Below, in pieces: positions 55,162 through 64,000 of a DNA stretch of 64,000 nt. Source of the stretch: Methylotetracoccus oryzae (GTDB taxonomy: Bacteria; Pseudomonadota; Gammaproteobacteria; Methylococcales; Methylococcaceae); assembly GCF_006175985.1 (NCBI RefSeq), contig NZ_SRSH01000021.1:27697-91696 (forward strand), in the 5' to 3' direction. The notes under the pieces were generated by a model. The model worked only from the letters and a program-made list of their open reading frames with translations, searched no databases and was not told the origin of the DNA. Position 1 is the stretch's first letter; each line of letters begins with the position of its first letter. A program made the translations under genes and the position numbers.

Positions 55162-55431
55162 TCAGGTCGTGATCGAATCCGCGGGTGGGCAATTCCAAGG
55201 TAAGAGGGCTTCGAGGTGTTCGGCGGTGGTAGCGTTCGGCAAGTGGCGCAAGACATGGCGCAGCCACAGGTACGGTTCGAGGCCGTTGGCCTTGGCGGTC
55301 TCGACCAGCGAATAGATCAGCGCACTGGCGTGAGCGCCGGCCGGGGTATCGGCAAACAGCCGGGATTCCGCAGGTTGTCGCACACCCATCGGAAGGCACG
55401 CAGACCGACCGCCACGACTTGGCGCGGACAC
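55162..55431 (-). pseudogene. Truncated IS66-family transposase C-terminus
   Basis: The reading RLFADTPAGAHASALIYS then LVETAKANGLEPYLWLRHVL and ATTAEHLEALLPWN is the IS66_C domain (typical LFSDTxAGAxASAxIYSLxETAKANGLxPY and LLPWN endings). Only the last 70-75 residues survive; upstream residues are out of frame (the start was lost or shifted near 55380). IS66 transposase needs over 450 residues, so this is inactive. A partner remnant TnpB is not seen. Confidence 0.85.
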
Positions 55432-55625
55432 GCGTGTCCTCGGACGAACGGCCGCATCAGAGATGCAAGGGGATCGATGCCCTCAACGAAGCGGGAAAGG
55501 CCTTCATCGCCAGTCCTCGCCTGGAGGGCTGGATTCCGGTGACTGAGAACTGGGACGACAGCAGTATCTGCTGCGCTGTTATGGCGCTACCGAAACAGCC
55601 GTGCTCGACGTCCTGCGCTTGGACC
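55432..55625 (+). pseudogene. Short coding remnant, unidentified
   Basis: A frame with GIDALNEAGKAFIASPRLEG then WIPVTENWDD, and in another frame QQYLLRCYGATETAVLDVLR ending in a stop at about 55634, read as the C-terminal part of a broken gene. Family unknown. Confidence 0.25.
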
Positions 55626-56498
55626 TCAGGCCATGAGTACCAGAGAGCTGCCGGCCATCATCACGAGCCCGGCGAGCAGCCGTCTGATGAACTGCCCTTC
55701 CTTGAAGAGGGTATGGCCGAGAACCACTTGCAGGAGCATTCCTAACTGAAAGAGTGCCAGCGCGTAGGCGACAAGCATCCGCGACAGCAGAACCAGCGTC
55801 AGGTACTGCATCAGGAACACCAGGACGCCGGCCATGACGATCGTGTGGAGGTGGGGGTAGGACGCTCTGACGCTTTGGATGAAGCGGTCGCGGAGAAACC
55901 AGGCATTGGCTAGGAGGATCAGCGGCAGCCCGAAGAGCGACCAGAAGATGAGCGTTTCGAAGGCGCCGGCATACAGAACCGAGTTCTTCAAAAACACGGT
56001 GCCGACGGAAAACAGGATGATCGACAGAAAACGGGCCTGTACGCCGCGCTCGAGAAGCAGACCGAAGGCCCGGCTCCTGTCCGTCGCGGCAGAGGTTTGC
56101 GTCAGGAAAAAGCTCCCGACCATGATCACCGCCACACCGACGATGCCCTGGGTGCTTGGAATCTCACCGAGAAAGAACGCGCCCAGCACCGTCGAGATCA
56201 CGACCTTGTAGGCATTGAGTGGCCCGAAAACCGACAGGTCGGTCTTCGACAACGAGATGACCAGAAACATCCAGCCTGCCACATCCAGCAACGAGGCCAG
56301 GAAGATATTGATCCAGAAGGCGCCGCCAAGGAGGGGCGCGTCGATCAGGCCGATCAGCGGAGCGGCCAGTAGGCTCAGAATGAAATAGGTGGCAGCGACG
56401 ATGTAAAACGGGTGCAGCCCGTGATGGGATAGCTGCTTCTGAAAGACGCTGGAAAACGACGATGACAGGATTCGTCCAAAAATGAACAGCAACTCCAC
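55626..56498 (-). CDS. EamA/DMT-family membrane transporter
   Basis: A 290-residue protein with ten hydrophobic helices in two EamA repeats: DLSVFGPLNAYKVVISTVLG in the first and LVAYALALFQLGMLLQVVLG in the second. DMT proteins export metabolites such as amino acids, nucleotides, or amines. The substrate is unreadable. It is on the same strand as the UbiA operon, 1.25 kb upstream, separated by IS debris. It could export a product of that operon but nothing proves it. Confidence 0.88.
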   Translation of the reverse strand: MELLFIFGRILSSSFSSVFQKQLSHHGLHPFYIVAATYFILSLLAAPLIGLIDAPLLGGAFWINIFLASLLDVAGWMFLVISLSKTDLSVFGPLNAYKVVISTVLGAFFLGEIPSTQGIVGVAVIMVGSFFLTQTSAATDRSRAFGLLLERGVQARFLSIILFSVGTVFLKNSVLYAGAFETLIFWSLFGLPLILLANAWFLRDRFIQSVRASYPHLHTIVMAGVLVFLMQYLTLVLLSRMLVAYALALFQLGMLLQVVLGHTLFKEGQFIRRLLAGLVMMAGSSLVLMA

Positions 56499-57473
56499 TC
56501 GCTTGAAAACCTCTCGATAGCCGTAAAGGCAATGTCAATGTGATCGGGCGGCCCATGCCCCTTACCGCCCGGGAAGTGCCACGCCCGACGACCGGTGGCG
56601 GGGACCCACCGATTGTCCTAGTCCGCCAGATTCTGATCGGGAAAGGGGGGCGGGACAAATAACAGCGCGCCGCGTGGGTTGCGTGCCGTTAGGTGATGGA
56701 GACTGAATAGCGCGCCTTGGTTGGCTGCAGCGGCGCTGATGGGCGCAGACATCGAACTGCACGGCGCGACCGCAATGCGATTATACGTGTTGCCGGTGGA
56801 TTACGTCCGGCATCAGCTTCGGAAACAAAGCCCTGCCTCCGGGTTTACCGCACGCGCTTGGGCCAGTCCCGGGCCCGTCGTCGCGTCGAGTTCGCCCTCC
56901 GTGCTCCGAGGTGGATATTGCCGACGGGATCAGGACGGAGCTGCGTTCGGGGCCGGCTTCAGGACCGTTCGATTGGGAAGGCAAGCAGTTCATTTCGCCA
57001 GGGGCTCAGCGTGCAGCTAGCCGGATTCTTCGGAGTTCGCGATGCTCACCCCGGCCTGCCGCCAGTATTGGATCGTCCGGGAATGACCTCCGCTGGATAC
57101 ATCGGTTACAGGGCCTCGCTTTGCCCATAGACCCGAATCTGACACGCCGCGCCTGCGGTGTGATATCGTCCGGGCGCCACCGGATGACAGGGTGTCTTTC
57201 GAGAAGCGGGGCCACGCTGGCGGCAAAGAGGCCACTCGCCCGCCATTCCCTTTACTACAGGCGGGAGTAAGCCGGCGCCTTTTTCGGAGAAGCCAACCTG
57301 AACCATTGCTTCGACCTCTTCGATCGGCGCATGGAGGGGGGAGAGGTCGGCGCACTACGAGTGTCGGCTCTGCCATGCTGATCAGCGAAAAATTGATTGC
57401 CCCAGTCGCTGAGGAGCCATGACGTCAGCATCAGTTAGTTCATGCCAATCGACTAGGAGAAAGGCCGAACACC
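56499..57473. other. Gene-free region upstream of the RTX gene
   Basis: 975 bp with no convincing gene on either strand. Several short frames exist, but none with a ribosome-binding site and a recognisable product. Confidence 0.4.
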
Positions 57474-57584
57474 TTGAATAATGCCCTGTTTTCTCTAGCG
57501 ATATCCGCCATATTTGGCCTGGCCCTCGCATACGTACCCAGCCCCGCTGAATTTCACCCCCAACTGACAAGGGATTACCCATGA
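57474..57584 (+). CDS. Possible 36-aa membrane leader ORF coupled to the RTX gene
   Basis: TTG 57474 begins MNNALFSLAISAIFGLALAY and runs on to LTRDYP and TGA at 57582-57584, sharing ATGA with the RTX start ATG at 57581. A hydrophobic core of about 18 residues suits a membrane peptide or signal. An AGGAG lies about 17 nt upstream, a long spacing. It could couple translation of the RTX gene. Low confidence. Confidence 0.3.
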   Translation: MNNALFSLAISAIFGLALAYVPSPAEFHPQLTRDYP

Positions 57585-59098
57585 CAACTATCCCAGGCAA
57601 CGTCACCACCTCTGGTGACGCGTTCTATACCGAGGTCGGCGACACGCTGATACAGGGCGGTGCTCTCGTGAGTAGTGCGACTGGTTATGCGATTCATCTA
57701 GCGGGCACGGGACAGACTTATGATCTCACGACGAACGGAGTGCTTAGCGGCGGTAGTGCAGCGCTTGGTCTGTGGGGCGAGGGAAATATCTACGCGATCC
57801 ATCTCGTTGCCGGTGTTTTGAGTGGTGGCGCATTCGGTGTATTGGGTCAGCAACTACCCACGAATTATTCGGGATCGGTCGACATCACGGTGGGGACGAC
57901 TACCGTGGTGAGCGCGTCGGTCGCGGGTATGCAATTCCAAAACCTCCTCGACGTGCGAATCGACAACGCCGGTCGCATCATCGCAAGCGGTGAGAGATTC
58001 TTCGCAAATCGGACAGGGCTGGTTCTTGTCGGTAGTGCGGCTCCCACGGGTCCCGGAGCCTATCACCGCGAGGTCATCAACTCCGGCCTGATTTATGGCG
58101 ACGACGTCGGTATCCAAGTGGGTGGGCCCGGAACCAGTGTCATTGAGAACTCAGGTGCCATCATCTCAGGCGACACTGTCGGCGGCAGTGCGATCCGTTC
58201 CGGCAATATCACCGTCGATAACGTGACAAACTCCGGCCGGTTGATCGGGGACGTCTCTCTCGGCGGCATGGACGATGTGCTGACCAACCAGAGCGGGGGC
58301 CGCATATTCGGCGATGTCTCCATGGGCGATGGCGATGACCAAATGACCCAGAATGGGCTGGTATTCGGCCAGATCGATCTGGGCGCGGGCAACGATATCT
58401 TCGTCGGCGGCAGCGGCGAGGACAGCGTTGATGGCGGCACCGGTGATGACCAGATGGCGGGCGGGGGCGGCAACGATAGCTACATCGTCGACAGTTCGTC
58501 GGACCGGATTGTCGAACGAGCCGGCGAGGGCTTTGACACCATCAGCACCAGCGCGAGCTACCGACTTGCCCGGTCGAATAACAATATCGAAGTCCTGCAG
58601 ACGAACGACGCTACCGCGACGACCGCCATCAATCTGACCGGCAATGCGCTGTCGCAGGAACTGATCGGAAATGCCGGGGCGAACCGGCTTGCGGGCGGCG
58701 GCGGCAATGACATCCTGACCGGAGGCCTGGGTCTGGATTTACTGGTAGGCGGCCTCGGCAAGGATGTATTCGCGTACGATCAGGTGCTGGATTCAGGCAT
58801 CACATTCATGTTCGACCGGATCCTCGACTTCAAGGCCGGAACCGACAAGATCGACCTCTCAGCGATCGATGCCAACGAGGCGACCGCCGGGATCGACGAC
58901 GCCTTTACCTTGGTGAGGGTCCCGGTGAACACCGGGTCGGTAGAAGTGGGGACCATCGGCTGGTACCAGCAGGACCGCGCCAACGATGCGCGGGATACGA
59001 CCTATCTGATCATTCTGACCGAGGAAGGTTTGGGTGCCAACATGGTGATTCAGCTCACCGGGTTAGTGGATCTGACCACGAACGACTTCTACCTCTGA
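57581..59098 (+). CDS. RTX (hemolysin-type Ca-binding repeat) secreted protein
   Basis: A 505-residue protein. The first 260 residues are beta-solenoid-like, with repeated N-S-G segments (IENSGAIISGD, VTNSGRLIGDV, LTNQSGGRIFGD). Then come Ca-binding nonapeptides (GAGNDIFVGGSGEDSVDGG, GTGDDQMAGGGGNDSY, GGGGNDILTGGLGLDLL) at residues about 268-300 and 366-390. The C-terminal FDRILDFKAGTDKIDLSAID is the usual M10/RTX end, forming a type I secretion signal region; no N-terminal signal peptide is needed. No ABC exporter gene is in the window. No catalytic domain is visible, so it may be an adhesin or surface-layer protein. Confidence 0.88.
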   Translation: MTTIPGNVTTSGDAFYTEVGDTLIQGGALVSSATGYAIHLAGTGQTYDLTTNGVLSGGSAALGLWGEGNIYAIHLVAGVLSGGAFGVLGQQLPTNYSGSVDITVGTTTVVSASVAGMQFQNLLDVRIDNAGRIIASGERFFANRTGLVLVGSAAPTGPGAYHREVINSGLIYGDDVGIQVGGPGTSVIENSGAIISGDTVGGSAIRSGNITVDNVTNSGRLIGDVSLGGMDDVLTNQSGGRIFGDVSMGDGDDQMTQNGLVFGQIDLGAGNDIFVGGSGEDSVDGGTGDDQMAGGGGNDSYIVDSSSDRIVERAGEGFDTISTSASYRLARSNNNIEVLQTNDATATTAINLTGNALSQELIGNAGANRLAGGGGNDILTGGLGLDLLVGGLGKDVFAYDQVLDSGITFMFDRILDFKAGTDKIDLSAIDANEATAGIDDAFTLVRVPVNTGSVEVGTIGWYQQDRANDARDTTYLIILTEEGLGANMVIQLTGLVDLTTNDFYL

Positions 59099-59714
59099 GG
59101 AGAAAGCACCGTGCGATACGGCGGCTCCAGCGGGGTGCCTGCTCGAGTTCTCGGCAAGTGATGCCGCTGGTCCGTCGTGCTTTCCTGGTGGCCACACAAC
59201 CGGATGGCCACCGGTTTCTGCCGTGCTGCGGTCGCGCACTTCAGTCACTGTGATTGACAGCCGATCGCCTGCGTTTGCCGGTCCGTTGTCCACGGGTATG
59301 GGCTTATTGGAGCCCACGATGATGGGACAGCACGAATCAATGATCTCGCTGCCCCCGCCTGCTCAGGTTCACGCCCATATTGGCGGCGTGCAAGTACGCC
59401 TCGCATCAGCAAACCGCCGAAGCCTCGCGCAATGTACGGGGTATCCTCAAAGAAACCGCCGGAGCGGGCTGTCATGGCGCGATCCATACCCGAATGAGAG
59501 TTGGCCGGCCCTCATCACCGGTCGGCGCATAGGTGGCTGCATTGCGCTGACGCAGGACCGCGCCCGCTCCCGCTTTTCCAATGACACGACAAGCCGGCGG
59601 GACTGCTGGGGCTGAACGGCGGTCAGTTTGGATGGTCGGCGAGCCTTGTGTACGTTCACTTCGTGCGACTGATTCACGCCCCGGGCCGTGTTGGCCTCCG
59701 CGCGTGCTTGCCCT
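59099..59714. other. Gene-free gap
   Basis: 616 bp between the convergent RTX and propeller genes. No convincing gene, repeat or hairpin was identified. Confidence 0.35.
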
Positions 59715-60995
59715 TCAGGGTGATAGGCCGAACGCGTAAACGTTGCCGGAATACGTGATCGCATAGAGCCGGCCGTTGACCACGATCACTTCGGAAGCCG
59801 CGAAGTTCCCGCCGTCAGGACTCGGGTGTGTCCATGCTGGTATGCCGTCCGCCAGCTTGAAGGCGGCGAGTCCCTGTCCCGCGACAAAAACCAAGCCATT
59901 CGCGACGGTGGGTTTGCCAAAATAGCCTGCCTGGCTCCAGGCATCCGCTCCGGTGCGGCTGCTTACGGCCTTCAGCTCCGCGATGCCGGAATCTCCATCC
60001 CAGCTAAAGAAAAGTTTGCCTGGCGCTACGGCTGGCTGGCTGGCACTCGCAAAGGCATCGGGCGCTGACCAGGACCAACCCTCCGCTCCATCCGTGGCAC
60101 CGTACTGGGACACGGACGCCACATAGGACCAGTTACCGCCCAGGTAAACTGCTCCGTTTCCAACGACCGGCACCGCGTCAAACTTGGCGTCGTCCTTGCG
60201 CCACAGGGGCGCGCCGGTATTGGCCGTGAACGCCTTGAGGGGCGATAGACAGCTACGTTCGGTACATGGGAATCTGGCGTAAAGGACACCGTCGCGCTCC
60301 GACAACGGGCCGGCCGCGTAGCAGAAAAAGGGAGAATCCGCAGGGACGGGCGGGGGCCCGATGCGGCTCCACACAGGTTTTCCGGTGACTGGATTACGTG
60401 CGGATACCGTTGCTCGACAGGTGTAACCGGGACTCTTCGTCAGTCTGGTCACCGCGGTGTAGAGAGCATCGCGCGAAGTCAGAACATAACGGAACTCGGC
60501 ACCTCGCCGCAATTTCGTCCACAGGAGCGTGCCGTCATCTGCGCGAAGCGCCGTCAGTGTGCCGACGCGCTGGCTGCCTGCGCCGTGATTCGACGCCACA
60601 TAGACACGGCCATTGCGAATCGCCATTGAGGCCACGTCCCCTTGGAAGGATTTCGTCCATGCGGGCGCGCCGTCGCCAGCCTGCAACGTCACTAAGCGGT
60701 TCCCTATTGTCAGGTATACCCGGCCACCGGTGACGGCTCTGAGGGTAGCGCCGTCCCCAATCGTGGTCTTCCAGACGACCGACAGTTGCGAGACATTCCC
60801 GGCGTTGAGGAGCGTCTCATAAGGATTGTAACTACTGTGCCTGGCGTCGAAACCCGCTTGGTTCCAACCCACCGCCAGGCTTGAAGAGTTGGGTAGTCGA
60901 TTCGTGTCGGCGGAACCGGCTGTCGCCTGGTCCATCGCGAGCAGCCCGGTGATTAGCGCTATCCGCCGGATCAGCAATCTGTGCATCACGTTCAT
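59715..60995 (-). CDS. Secreted PQQ-like beta-propeller protein
   Basis: A 426-residue exported protein (signal RRIALITGLLAMDQATA). PQQ/WD-like blades recur: GGRVYLTIGNRLVTLQAGDG, NGRVYVASNH then GTLTALRADDGTLLW, NGAVYLGGNW, NGLVFVAGQGLAAFKLADG and NGRLYAITYSGNVYAF. Each blade has the xLxALxxxxGxxxW pattern. It resembles BamB/PQQ_2 repeat proteins, but no dehydrogenase active-site motifs are seen, so the role is unknown. ATG 60995 or the ATG three codons later could start it. Confidence 0.82.
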   Translation of the reverse strand: MNVMHRLLIRRIALITGLLAMDQATAGSADTNRLPNSSSLAVGWNQAGFDARHSSYNPYETLLNAGNVSQLSVVWKTTIGDGATLRAVTGGRVYLTIGNRLVTLQAGDGAPAWTKSFQGDVASMAIRNGRVYVASNHGAGSQRVGTLTALRADDGTLLWTKLRRGAEFRYVLTSRDALYTAVTRLTKSPGYTCRATVSARNPVTGKPVWSRIGPPPVPADSPFFCYAAGPLSERDGVLYARFPCTERSCLSPLKAFTANTGAPLWRKDDAKFDAVPVVGNGAVYLGGNWSYVASVSQYGATDGAEGWSWSAPDAFASASQPAVAPGKLFFSWDGDSGIAELKAVSSRTGADAWSQAGYFGKPTVANGLVFVAGQGLAAFKLADGIPAWTHPSPDGGNFAASEVIVVNGRLYAITYSGNVYAFGLSP

Positions 60996-61935
60996 GTTCC
61001 CTCATCAAGTTTGCTGTAATGGCGATCACTCGCGCTATGCGAAGTCTGAACGCGCCAATGACTACCCAATTCGTACCCAGCGGATCTCCACTCATCGCTG
61101 GGACATACGCAGTTTGTCGCGGCGCAACCGGTGGCACAATCGGTAGAACTACCTAAACTCGCCTTGATGTACGGCGCCGGCCTACACCGATTTGGGGTTC
61201 TCTGTGTCTCCGGATCCCTGACCTGTGGGGTGGCGTTTCCCTTTCGGTGCGAGCGGTACGGTCACGAGACGATCAGGCTGAAGTCTGGCGATGGGACGGC
61301 CCAACTCTGCTACGCGGATGACGGTTAGCCAAAGGACTTACGAACTCGATCTGCACCACGTTGACCGGAGAGAGCGCTCGGCGCGCAAGGAATGGTGCCG
61401 GGTAACGTTGTCAGGTTCGCTTGCCGACACCAAGCCGGTGCAATGGTCACGAGTTGGTTAGCGGAGCCGGAGGAATGGCGCGGCTGCCATGCCTGAAGAC
61501 ATGGTCGCTGGCCCAACGGCGACTGTTCAGGAGCCATCCTGGCTTACCCTAACTCCCAAGGGGTCGCGTTACGCGAATTGCCGAAGCTCTGGGGGTAGCG
61601 CGTGGCTTGGTTGGCCAAGCCGGGAATTCATCGCCGGCTCGCCGCCGTTTCAAAGATCCCAGGACAGCCGAATCGCGCCCCGTTCAGGGCGCGACTCGTG
61701 GCTTGACGCTACGCGCAGCGATCAAGACAAGGATCGCGGGCGCGCACCCGGGGCAAGCCAGTTTCAGGATGCGGGAGCGCGTGTCGTCAGTCGAAAATGG
61801 CACTGAAAACCAACTTGACCGCACTCCCACGAAGCCGTTGACCGTCTCGGCACTGCGCGGCGTGAACGTACCGCGCAGACGGAGCGGCCAGCACTAAGCG
61901 GCGGAACCCGAGCGACCCGAGCCGGGTCGGCGCTG
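60996..61935. other. Gene-free region with dispersed repeat copy B
   Basis: 940 bp with no convincing gene. It contains the second copy of the dispersed repeat (about 61386-61546). Confidence 0.4.
61386..61546 (+). repeat. Dispersed repeat, copy B
   Basis: Same orientation as copy A (49515-49683), about four in five bases shared, including GCGGAGCCGGAGGAAT and GCCTGAAGACA. It suggests a duplication flanking the 50-61 kb island. Confidence 0.65.
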
Positions 61936-62301
61936 TCACGGCGACTCTTTCCCCATCTGCCGGTGATAGGCCGCCATGCGCCGGCTTTCTTCGGCGGCGC
62001 GTTCGAAGTCGCGAATCATCGCCCCGGCTTGGGATTTCATATCCGTGAGGCGCTTGCCGTACTTGTGTGGGTTCGCCTCGTATTGCTGGAGCATCGCCCG
62101 TTCTTCCGCGGCATCCGCATCCATGGTCTGGGCTATCTCGTCGTAATGGGCAGCCAGACGTTCATGCGCTTCCCGTGTCTCCGCAGTCTGGACGGCTATT
62201 GCCCAGCTCTGTGGCTTTAACTCAGTGCGGGACGCGCAGCCGGTTCCGAAGAGTGCCATCACCATCGCGAGCGCGACCCCGTGCGTTCTCATGTTCATCA
62301 C
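61936..62301 (-). CDS. Small lipoprotein with helical domain
   Basis: A 121-residue lipoprotein (signal AMVMALFGTGCAS). The mature part is mostly charged helix (AETREAHERLAAHYDEIAQT, EERAMLQQYEANPHKYGKR). Homologues of this helical type occur near stress genes, but the function is unknown. It is divergent from rpoS with a 354-bp gap. Confidence 0.72.
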   Translation of the reverse strand: MMNMRTHGVALAMVMALFGTGCASRTELKPQSWAIAVQTAETREAHERLAAHYDEIAQTMDADAAEERAMLQQYEANPHKYGKRLTDMKSQAGAMIRDFERAAEESRRMAAYHRQMGKESP

Positions 62302-62655
62302 CTGTCTCCTTGCCTCATGGCTGTCTCGGATTCGGAGTCATAACGATAGCATTCGAAACGTTTCGGAACGAAAAGTTCCGTGTTAGTACTACTTGTGACG
62401 CCACAGACACGGGGGATGCTGCGCTACACCGATTTACATGGACTGGTGGAGACCCCAATCCTGTTTCACCTCCGAGGCTTCCTCCTCCGGCCGTGGCGGC
62501 AACGATCCACCCTTCCGGGCCACCCGACGCACCCCCCGAGGTGTCGGCGTGATTCTGTGACCGAAGTCGCAAAAATTCCGCTCGAGTTTTCCGCACGCGT
62601 GCCGATCCATAGCACGAACCGAATAGAAAACTGTGACCGACTTGGGGAGACTCAC
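62302..62655. promoter_or_regulatory. rpoS upstream region with tandem palindromes
   Basis: The gap contains CGAAACGTTTCG (62354-62365, perfect 12-bp palindrome) followed at once by GGAAC-GAAAA-GTTCC (62365-62379). They share a base, making an extended inverted-repeat cluster close to the lipoprotein start. It may be an operator or a transcript hairpin. The long rpoS leader fits post-transcriptional control. Confidence 0.4.
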
Positions 62656-63576
62656 ATGGACGCCATCACTGACAACACGGCCGACCTCTTTGAGCAGGAC
62701 GTTGCCGTAACGGCTTTCGCGCCGGAACCGATCAGCGAGACGGTCGAGCGGGATCTCACCCAGGTCTACTTCCACGAACTGGCCAACGCCCGCTTGCTGA
62801 CGGCGGACGAAGAGAAGCACTACGGCGCCCTGGCCCGCGCGGGCGATGCCGAAGCCTTCCGCATCATGGTCGAATGCAACCTGCGCCTGGTGATCAAGCT
62901 GGCCCGCCGCTACATGAACCGTGGCCTGGACCTCTTGGACCTGATCGAAGAAGGCAACCTGGGCTTGATGCATGCGGTCACCAAGTTCGAGCCCGAGCGC
63001 GGCTTCCGGTTCTCCACCTACGCCGCGTGGTGGATCCGCCAGGAAATCGAGAAGGGGCTGATGAACCAGTCGCGGACGATCCGCCTGCCGATCCATGTGG
63101 TGAAAGAACTGAACACCTACCTCCGCGCCTACCGCGAGCTGGCCATGAAGCTGCCGCGGGATCCGGAGCCGAAGGATGTCGCGGCGCACGTCGGCGCATC
63201 GGTCGAAGCGGTAGAGCAGTTGCTGCACCTGAACGAGAAGCTGACCTCGCTGGACACGCCGGTGAAGCTGGGCTCAGACCAGATGATGGTGGATACGGTC
63301 GAGGACGAGGCCCAGGTCGACGTCACGGAGCAGTTGCACGAGACGGCAGTCGAGAGCCAGCTACCGGTCTGGCTGGCCAGCCTGACGCCGGTACAGCAAG
63401 AGATCCTGACGCGGCGTTTCGGTCTGAACGGCGGCGACGGCGAGACGCTGGAAGCCATCGGCGCCACGGTCGGGATGCCGCGCGAGAAAGTCCGTCAACT
63501 GCAGAATGCGGCGCTGAAGCAACTGAAGCGACTGGCACTGGAACAGGGCTATGACGCCGAGGTGCTGTTTCATTAA
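62656..63576 (+). CDS. rpoS: RNA polymerase sigma factor RpoS
   Basis: A 306-residue sigma-70-family factor. Region 1.2 is RDLTQVYFHELANARLLTAD, region 2 is NLRLVIKLARRYMNRGLDLLDLIEEGNLGL with RFSTYAAWWIRQEIEKG, region 3 includes SRTIRLPIHVVKELNTYLRA, and region 4 has LGLxL-like EILTRRFGLNGG and ETLEAIGATVGMPREKVRQLQ. The wording NLRLVIKLARRYMNRGLDLLDLIEEGNLGL matches RpoS more than RpoD or RpoH. It governs stationary-phase and stress genes. ATG 62656 fits homologues; the longer frame upstream has no ribosome-binding site. A short hairpin AAACCA/TGGTTT follows the stop. Confidence 0.93.
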   Translation: MDAITDNTADLFEQDVAVTAFAPEPISETVERDLTQVYFHELANARLLTADEEKHYGALARAGDAEAFRIMVECNLRLVIKLARRYMNRGLDLLDLIEEGNLGLMHAVTKFEPERGFRFSTYAAWWIRQEIEKGLMNQSRTIRLPIHVVKELNTYLRAYRELAMKLPRDPEPKDVAAHVGASVEAVEQLLHLNEKLTSLDTPVKLGSDQMMVDTVEDEAQVDVTEQLHETAVESQLPVWLASLTPVQQEILTRRFGLNGGDGETLEAIGATVGMPREKVRQLQNAALKQLKRLALEQGYDAEVLFH

Positions 63577-63984
63577 ACCACGAGTTGGTTTAACTCTCGC
63601 CGACAGAGAATCTCGGCACCGACTTAATGACAGTTGATGCGCTGCGTAAACCGTGCTGCGGTCCTTAAGCGTTGGAGTGATGGAGCACCCGTTCAGCAGG
63701 AATCACTACGCCGCCGGGCCGTTTTTGGTCGCGTTCAGCGGCACCGACGTCAGTTGATGCCGCTCCAGCAAGCGCCGGAACGTCCGGCTCGTCGTCTCTT
63801 CCGTATCGCGTCCTCAAGCGGGTCCAGCCTCGCGAGCCGCGGCAACGATTCGATCTAGCCAGCGCTTTCTCGGCCGCCGGTAGAGTCCAGCGACGTGGTG
63901 TAAATCGAGGGTCAGAGATGGGAGGCCATCGCGAACTCCGGTAAGGTTGAAAGTGCGAAAGACAACCTGAACGTGGAGACGACG
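63577..63984. other. Gene-free stretch downstream of rpoS
   Basis: About 400 bp with no convincing gene. A short hairpin AAACCA-CGAG-TTGGTTT lies at 63576-63592 just after the rpoS stop and may end the transcript. Confidence 0.35.
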
Positions 63985-64000
63985 ATGGCCGACGACAGCA
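63985..64000 (+). CDS. Start of a gene cut by the window edge
   Basis: ATG 63985 (MADDS) is preceded by GTGGAGACGACG, a good ribosome-binding site with 6-nt spacing. Only five codons lie in the window, so the product cannot be named. IS256-type transposases sometimes begin similarly, but this is a guess. Confidence 0.35.

Noticed and set aside
56717..57130. 137-codon frame upstream of the RTX gene
   Set aside because: No start signal, no family resemblance, low-complexity Arg-rich translation.

Overview
The window is GC-rich, densely coding bacterial chromosome. Gene content points to a gammaproteobacterium, most likely a sulfur-oxidising, CO2-fixing member of the Chromatiales or a close relative (inference). 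The supporting genes are a bidirectional NAD-linked [NiFe] hydrogenase large subunit, CbbR with a proteobacterial phosphoribulokinase, a SorAB-type sulfite dehydrogenase, UbiD, RpoS, the rsmD-coaD-yfhL block and a beta-carbonic anhydrase. No RubisCO, photosystem, rRNA or tRNA gene was recognised.

Layout. 1-16.6 kb is housekeeping: 5'-part of hoxH, mazG, a PfkB kinase, dgkA, gcvH, a PBP4-type peptidase, an unknown secreted protein, a cytoplasmic GH13 amylase, yfhL-coaD-rsmD, a tandem pair of M16 peptidases (one inactive), cyoE, a secreted PQQ-type sugar dehydrogenase and a small cytochrome c. 16.7-25.4 kb holds an RND pump with its adaptor, cbbR divergent from prk, then ubiD and a lipoprotein that may have a chorismate-lyase-like fold. 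25.5-34 kb holds an FNR-like regulator with a Cys-rich N-terminus, three secreted proteins of unknown function, a pirin, a Rieske oxygenase and a patatin-like lipoprotein behind a perfect palindromic operator. 34-48.3 kb holds a multi-PAS hybrid histidine kinase, a sigma-54 activator divergent from carbonic anhydrase (candidate enhancer and -24/-12 promoter between them), a coiled-coil porin, a TMEM175-type channel, SorAB and an SNF2/SWIM pair.

From about 48.4 to 62 kb the character changes: long gene-free gaps, IS relics, an intact IS110-family element, hairpins, and a diverged repeat present at 49.5 and 61.4 kb in the same orientation. This looks like an accessory island. Its most notable cargo is a two-gene operon encoding a UbiA prenyltransferase and a small seven-helix membrane protein that matches the transmembrane (Pyr4/PaxB-type) terpene cyclases, i.e. 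a possible minimal meroterpenoid pathway. The island also carries a cNMP-binding protein, an EamA transporter, an RTX protein preceded by a translationally coupled short ORF, and a PQQ-like propeller protein. rpoS closes the window.

All calls are from reading sequence; no database search was run. Start codons were chosen from visible ribosome-binding sites, and several differ from the longest possible frame.
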